Below are positions 6,419-10,171 of a stretch of 10,171 bases of DNA, one piece after another. The number at the start of each line of letters is the position of its first letter. The first letter of the stretch is position 1. The position numbers and the translations under genes are program-made. Below the pieces are notes generated by a model that saw only the letters and a program-made list of their open reading frames with translations, was not told the DNA's origin and did no database searches. This DNA comes from an uncultured Clostridia bacterium (GTDB lineage Bacteria > Bacillota > Clostridia > Oscillospirales > Acutalibacteraceae): NCBI GenBank assembly GCA_947165115.1, contig CAMUZD010000032.1:1-10171 (forward strand), written 5' to 3'.

Positions 6419-7483
6419 ATGGCTGAAAAAGTTCTTATGAAAGGTAATGAGGCGATAGCCGAAGCCGCCATCAGAGCCGGCTGTCTCCATTACTTCGGAT
6501 ATCCCATCACTCCGCAGACGGAGCTCGCCGCATACATGGCAAAGAGAATGCCCAAAATCGAGGGCGGCGTATTCCTCCAGGCAGAGAGCGAAATCGCCGC
6601 AATCAATATGGTTTACGGCGTTGCCTCCACGGGCAAGAGAGTTATGACTTCGTCATCGAGCCCCGGAGTTTCGCTCAAGCAGGAGGGTATCTCCTATATC
6701 GCAGGCGCGGATCTTCCCGCGCTGATAGTCAACGTCCAGAGAGGCGGCCCCGGTCTCGGCGGCATCCAGCCCTCTCAGTCCGATTATTTCCAGGCGACCA
6801 AGGGCGGCGGCCACGGCGATTATCATCTGATAGTCCTCACCCCCGCTTCCGTTCAGGAAATGGCGGATTTAACCGGCCTCGCATTTGACCTCGCGGATAA
6901 ATACCGCATGCCCGCCATGCTTCTCGCAGACGGCACAATGGGCCAGATGATGGAGCCCGTCGAGCTTCCCGAAACCGCTCCCGAAATGATTGAAAAACCC
7001 TGGGCGGTAACCGGAACTCAGATGAAGAGAAAGCACAATATCATCAACTCCCTCTACCTCGTTCCCGATGAGCTCGAGAAGATGAATTTCGAGCGCTATG
7101 AGAGATATAAGCAGGTCGAGGCAAACGAGACAAGATACGAAGAATACATGATGGACGACGCCGAGATATGCGTAGTCGCATTCGGTATCGCCGCGCGCGT
7201 TTCGAGAAACGCCGTTGTCGAGGCGAGAAAGCAGGGCATCAAGGCCGGTCTCATCAGACCGATCACAATCTGGCCCTTCCCCAAGGATGCAATCGCAAAG
7301 GCGGCGACCCACTGCAAGGAAATCATCTCCGTTGAGCTTTCAATGGGTCAGATGATTGAGGATATCGCGCTCTCCGCCGAGTGCAAAGTTCCCGTAACTC
7401 TCTGCAACAGAGCGGGCGGCATGATTCCCTCTCCCGATCAGGTCTTCGACGCAATCAAAAAAGCTGCAGGAGGTAATGAATAA
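6419..7483 (+). CDS. vorB: 2-oxoacid:ferredoxin oxidoreductase, alpha subunit (VorB, 3-methyl-2-oxobutanoate type)
   Basis: This 354-residue subunit carries the pyrimidine-binding (PYR) half of the TPP site plus the following transketolase-C-like domain. Family marks are YFGYPITPQTELA (residues 25-37), QAESEIAAINMVYGVASTG (54-72) holding the glutamate expected to activate TPP, and RGGPGLGG followed by QPSQSDYFQ (108-125). I recognise this sequence pattern from Clostridia proteins named VorB; in KEGG-style naming the subunit letters differ. The enzyme converts a branched 2-oxoacid plus CoA to acyl-CoA, CO2 and reduced ferredoxin, and the family can run in reverse. The start ATG 6419 has GAGGTG six bases ahead, and the stop shares one base with the next start (TAATG). 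VOR is favoured over 2-oxoglutarate or indolepyruvate specificity because of the neighbouring aminotransferase and the four-subunit form; archaeal-type IOR has two subunits. Exact substrate is an inference. Confidence 0.92.
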   Translation: MAEKVLMKGNEAIAEAAIRAGCLHYFGYPITPQTELAAYMAKRMPKIEGGVFLQAESEIAAINMVYGVASTGKRVMTSSSSPGVSLKQEGISYIAGADLPALIVNVQRGGPGLGGIQPSQSDYFQATKGGGHGDYHLIVLTPASVQEMADLTGLAFDLADKYRMPAMLLADGTMGQMMEPVELPETAPEMIEKPWAVTGTQMKRKHNIINSLYLVPDELEKMNFERYERYKQVEANETRYEEYMMDDAEICVVAFGIAARVSRNAVVEARKQGIKAGLIRPITIWPFPKDAIAKAATHCKEIISVELSMGQMIEDIALSAECKVPVTLCNRAGGMIPSPDQVFDAIKKAAGGNE

Positions 7484-8235
7484 TGGCAATCGTATTTGAA
7501 AAACCCAAATCACTCACCGATGCGCCGCTCCATTACTGCCCCGGCTGCACCCACGGCATAATCCACCGCCTCGTCGCTCAGGCGATTGACGAGCTCGGCA
7601 TAGAAGGCAGAACAATCGGCGTCGCTCCGGTCGGCTGCGCGGTTATGGCATATAACTATTTCAGCTGCGATATGGTTGAAGCCGCCCACGGCAGAGCCCC
7701 CGCAGTTGCCACAGGCCTCAAGAGAAGCCTGCCCGAGAATATCATCTTCACCTATCAGGGTGACGGCGACCTCGCTTCAATCGGCATGGCCGAGACAGTC
7801 CATTCCGCAACAAGAAACGAGAATATCACAATCATTTTCGTAAACAACGCTATTTACGGTATGACCGGCGGCCAGATGGCTCCGACCTCCCTTCCAGGTC
7901 AGGTTACCCAGACCTCTCCCTACGGCAGAGACGTCACCACCGCGGGCTTCCCGATCAGAATCTGCGAGCTCCTTTCAACTCTTGACGGCCCCGAATACAT
8001 CGAGAGAGTCGCGGTCAATAATGTCAAGAATATAAAGCAGGCTCAGAAGGCAATCAAGAAGGCGTTTGAAAATCAGGTCAACGGCAAGGGCTTCTCTCTT
8101 ATCGAGGTTGTTTCCTCCTGCCCGACCAACTGGGGCATGACACCCGATGACGCTCTCAGATGGATTGACGAGAAAATGATTCCCTACTATCCTCTCGGCG
8201 TTTACAAAGACAGAAGCGCAAAGGAGGGCGAATAA
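7483..8235 (+). CDS. 2-oxoacid:ferredoxin oxidoreductase, beta (TPP-binding) subunit
   Basis: This 250-residue subunit binds the diphosphate half of TPP and, in this family, a [4Fe-4S] cluster close to it. The TPP motif is visible as GDGD at residues 93-96, followed after about 25 residues by VNNAIYGMTGGQ with Asn121-Asn122. Likely cluster ligands are Cys19 and Cys22 in YCPGCTHG, with Cys52 (VGC) and Cys213 (SSCPTNWGM) as further conserved-type cysteines. The start ATG overlaps the alpha stop by one base, and AGGAGGT (7468-7474) sits inside the alpha gene end, so translation of the two core subunits is probably coupled. Some databases call this VorA. It is full length for the family. It works only as a complex with the alpha, gamma and ferredoxin subunits encoded beside it. 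Confidence 0.94.
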   Translation: MAIVFEKPKSLTDAPLHYCPGCTHGIIHRLVAQAIDELGIEGRTIGVAPVGCAVMAYNYFSCDMVEAAHGRAPAVATGLKRSLPENIIFTYQGDGDLASIGMAETVHSATRNENITIIFVNNAIYGMTGGQMAPTSLPGQVTQTSPYGRDVTTAGFPIRICELLSTLDGPEYIERVAVNNVKNIKQAQKAIKKAFENQVNGKGFSLIEVVSSCPTNWGMTPDDALRWIDEKMIPYYPLGVYKDRSAKEGE

Positions 8236-8236
8236 T

Positions 8237-8767
8237 ATGACAACTGAGATTCTTATAGCCGGTTTCGGCGGTCAGGGCGTGCTCTTCGCGGGCAAGTTCC
8301 TCGCTTACAAAGCGCTCCTTGAGAATAAGCAGCTCTCCTGGCTCCCCTCCTACGGCCCCGAAATGCGCGGCGGCACCGCAAACTGCTCGGTCATCATCAG
8401 CGATGAACCCGTCGGCTCGCCGATAGTTTCAAAGCCCGACGTGCTTATAGTCATGAACCTCCCGTCCCTTGATAAATATGAGGATGCGGTAGTTCCCGGC
8501 GGCAAGATTTTCGTTGACTCCACCCTCATCGAGAGAAAGGTCAACAGAACCGATGTTGATGTTTATTACATCCCCGCGACCAAGCTCGCGAACGATATCG
8601 AGGCTCCGACACTCGCCAATATGATTATGATAGGCAAGGTCATCAAGGAGACCGGCGTCGTTCCCTATGACAATATCGACAAGGCGCTCGACAAGGTCGT
8701 TTCCGCAAGAAAAGCCGCCCTGAAGGAAATCAACTTCAAGGCGCTCGACACGGGATATAATAACTGA
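8237..8767 (+). CDS. 2-oxoacid:ferredoxin oxidoreductase, gamma subunit
   Basis: This 176-residue protein is the gamma subunit, usually 175-190 residues in the family. It shows the hallmark GFGGQGV (residues 9-15) and SYGPEMRGGTANC (38-50), then a Rossmann-like core with PDVLIVMN. In VOR/KOR complexes this domain contributes to the CoA-side architecture of the enzyme. AAGGAGGG (8221-8228) stands eight bases before ATG 8237, and the beta stop is one base upstream of the start. It is the last gene of the T-box operon: the hairpin terminator starts about 20 bases after the stop. Some databases call it VorC. Confidence 0.94.
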   Translation: MTTEILIAGFGGQGVLFAGKFLAYKALLENKQLSWLPSYGPEMRGGTANCSVIISDEPVGSPIVSKPDVLIVMNLPSLDKYEDAVVPGGKIFVDSTLIERKVNRTDVDVYYIPATKLANDIEAPTLANMIMIGKVIKETGVVPYDNIDKALDKVVSARKAALKEINFKALDTGYNN

Positions 8768-8787
8768 TACGGCAAAAATCAATAATA

Positions 8788-8820
8788 AAAGGACAGGCAC
8801 AAGCCTGTCCTTTATTTTTG
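8788..8820. terminator. Rho-independent terminator between convergent genes, probably bidirectional
   Basis: AAAGGACAGGC (8788-8798) pairs perfectly with GCCTGTCCTTT (8803-8813) around the loop ACAA. On the + strand it is followed by ATTTTTG, ending the acyl-CoA synthetase/VOR operon. On the - strand the hairpin is followed by a T-rich stretch, so it may also end the protease gene, whose stop codon is at 8830-8832. Confidence 0.88.
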
Positions 8821-8829
8821 TGTTTAATA

Positions 8830-10170
8830 TCAATATCCGAAATCGAAGGGGTTGTTGCTGCTGCCGTTGCCGTTGCCGCCGCCGTAGAAGTATTCGAACG
8901 GGTCGATTACCTGCTGGGTGGTAGTCTGCTCGGCGTCGCCTCTGTCTTCGACGAGGGTCGCCTCAACCTCGAATTCCTCAACGCTGTAGTTGCTGCCGAC
9001 TCTGCAGAGCGTGAGCGTGAGCTTGTCGCCGACCTTGCCGTTGTCGATTAGGCTTATCAGCACATCCGCGGTCGTGAGCTCCTTGCCGTTGACCTTGATA
9101 ATCATATCGTATTTCTGTGCCTTGGTGCCGTTGAGCGAGGAATCGGCGCTGATTTCATTGATGATGAGCGTGCCTGCGGGCAGTCCCTTGAGCTGGGCAA
9201 TCATATAATACTGAGTGCTTGCGGAGACGGGATAATAGGTGATGCCGAGCTTCGGTCTGTCGGGAATGTAGCTGTACTGGATAAGGTCGTCAATGATTTC
9301 CTTTGCCGATGAAATCGGAATCGCGAAGCCCATACCTTCATACTGGGTGCTGGCAATCTTCTGGGAATTGATGCCGATGACCTGGCCGTATTGATTGATA
9401 AGCATGCCGCCCGAGTTGCCGGGATTGATTGCGGCGTCGTGCTGGATGCACTTCATCGTGTAGCCGATTTCGCTGCTGACGGGGCGGTTGATTGCCGAAA
9501 CAAATCCGCCTGTAAACGAACCGAAAAATTCAACGCCGCCGGGGTTGCCGACCGCATAGACGGGATCGCCGATAACGAGCTTGTCGGAATCGCCGAATTC
9601 AGCTGCCTGAAGACCTGTCTTTGCAATTTTGATAACGCCGATGTCGGTTCTCGTATCGTAGCCGACTATATCCGCATCGTAGGACTGGCCGTCCTCGGTC
9701 TGAACCGTTACTTTGATGCCTGCGGAATTGATAACATGGGCGCAGGTGATGATATAGGTATGCGATTTGTCGCTGCTTTCGCCCATGATGATGCCGCTGC
9801 CTTCGCCTGCCGCCGAATTGGTGGAGCGGTTGCTGTAAACCACGATGCCGACATTGCTCGCGCGGACCTTTTCGGCTATCTGCGCGGGAGTCAGGCCGCC
9901 GTCGGAGGATTTGGTCTTGGCCTTGGGCGTGTCGGCGATTGTGAGCTCTGCGGTATCGGTCTGGGTTCTGCTCTCTTTGGCGGAATTCAGGCTGCCTTTT
10001 TTATTGTTGAATATTGATGCGACGCCGACACCAAGCGCAAAGACGAGCACAAGGGCGATAATCGCGGCAAAAATCTTCGCGCCGCTCTTTTTGGGCTTTT
10101 CGGGCTGAACCGGAGGAGGAGCCGGCTGGGAATAGCCGCCGTATTGAGGCTGCTGATAAGAAGTGTAGGG
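8830..10170 (-). CDS. htrA: Membrane-anchored HtrA/DegP-like serine protease with PDZ domain, N-terminus cut by window end
   Basis: The open frame runs from the window edge at 10170 to a TGA at 8830-8832, 446 residues visible. A GTG at 10050 is not the real start: the frame continues upstream through a Pro/Gln/Tyr-rich segment (about PYTSYQQPQYGGYSQPAPP) and basic KPKKSGAK, then a hydrophobic membrane segment (IFAAIIALVLVFALGVGVA). The rest should lie outside the membrane. The trypsin-like domain has a full triad: His145 in ITCAHV, Asp176 in TRTDIGV and Ser253 in NPGNSGG (counted from the first visible residue). A PDZ domain covers about residues 315-420 and a Gly/Asn-rich tail ending PFDFGY closes the protein. 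The family degrades or refolds damaged envelope proteins. It is convergent to the operon and metabolically unrelated to it. Its promoter is outside the window. Confidence 0.93.
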   Translation of the reverse strand, partial: PYTSYQQPQYGGYSQPAPPPVQPEKPKKSGAKIFAAIIALVLVFALGVGVASIFNNKKGSLNSAKESRTQTDTAELTIADTPKAKTKSSDGGLTPAQIAEKVRASNVGIVVYSNRSTNSAAGEGSGIIMGESSDKSHTYIITCAHVINSAGIKVTVQTEDGQSYDADIVGYDTRTDIGVIKIAKTGLQAAEFGDSDKLVIGDPVYAVGNPGGVEFFGSFTGGFVSAINRPVSSEIGYTMKCIQHDAAINPGNSGGMLINQYGQVIGINSQKIASTQYEGMGFAIPISSAKEIIDDLIQYSYIPDRPKLGITYYPVSASTQYYMIAQLKGLPAGTLIINEISADSSLNGTKAQKYDMIIKVNGKELTTADVLISLIDNGKVGDKLTLTLCRVGSNYSVEEFEVEATLVEDRGDAEQTTTQQVIDPFEYFYGGGNGNGSSNNPFDFGY

Positions 10171-10171
10171 G

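Noticed and set aside
6203..8767. Indolepyruvate or 2-oxoglutarate ferredoxin oxidoreductase as the identity of the four-subunit enzyme
   Set aside because: Archaeal-type IOR has two subunits, and the alpha subunit looks like Clostridia VorB; the adjacent branched-chain aminotransferase also favours VOR. Aromatic or 2-oxoglutarate substrates cannot be fully excluded from sequence alone.
9391..10017. A 208-codon open frame on the + strand within the protease region
   Set aside because: It lies antisense to the HtrA catalytic domain with its intact His-Asp-Ser triad, and its own translation shows no domain or membrane logic.
10048..10050. GTG 10050 as start of the protease
   Set aside because: It falls within the hydrophobic membrane segment, and the frame stays open for 40 more codons to the window end with a sensible basic anchor and proline-rich region.
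2..10170. CRISPR array, insertion sequence, phage or toxin-antitoxin or defence genes
   Set aside because: I looked for spaced direct repeats, transposase or integrase motifs, terminal inverted repeats and nuclease or toxin motifs on both strands and saw none. The window reads as ordinary chromosomal metabolism with consistent codon use.

Overview
The window looks like chromosomal DNA of an anaerobic Gram-positive bacterium, most likely class Clostridia (gut- or rumen-type Oscillospirales/Ruminococcaceae would fit). The reasons are a T-box leader, purine-rich AAAGGA/AGGAGG ribosome binding sites, a ferredoxin-dependent 2-oxoacid oxidoreductase, a Clostridia-style VorB, and a membrane-anchored HtrA with a Pro/Gln/Tyr-rich cytoplasmic N-terminus. 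The taxon is inferred; there is no rRNA or other marker gene here.

Layout. (1) Positions 2-1783 (+) hold the 3' part of a gene for a cupin plus acyl-CoA synthetase (ANL/MACS-type) protein; its start lies before the window. (2) Positions 1784-2131 hold no gene. They contain a long inverted repeat, a near-consensus sigma-A promoter (TTGACA-17-TATTAT) and a complete T-box leader with Stem I, a Stem II-like helix, an antiterminator with the TGGTACC bulge, and a competing terminator. (3) Positions 2132-8767 (+) form one tight operon: an XRE-cupin-acyl-CoA synthetase fusion (paralog of the first gene), a branched-chain aminotransferase, a P-loop ATPase of unknown role, and the four subunits of a VOR-type 2-oxoacid:ferredoxin oxidoreductase in the order delta (ferredoxin), alpha, beta (TPP), gamma. 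(4) A strong hairpin terminator at 8788-8820 separates this operon from a convergent gene. (5) Positions 8830-10170 (-) hold an HtrA/DegP-like serine protease with a PDZ domain, whose N-terminal end runs off the window.

How the genes may work together. The enzymes match three consecutive steps: branched-chain (or aryl) carboxylic acid to acyl-CoA (synthetase), acyl-CoA to 2-oxoacid or the reverse (VOR with reduced ferredoxin), and 2-oxoacid to amino acid (aminotransferase). The steps alone could run in either direction. The T-box suggests the direction, because T-boxes switch genes on when a tRNA is uncharged, that is, when an amino acid is scarce. I therefore infer a biosynthetic route that makes branched-chain amino acids (isoleucine is the best candidate) from environmental branched-chain fatty acids such as 2-methylbutyrate by reductive carboxylation. 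The fusion of a whole XRE-cupin regulator to the acyl-CoA synthetase is the most unusual protein architecture in the window.
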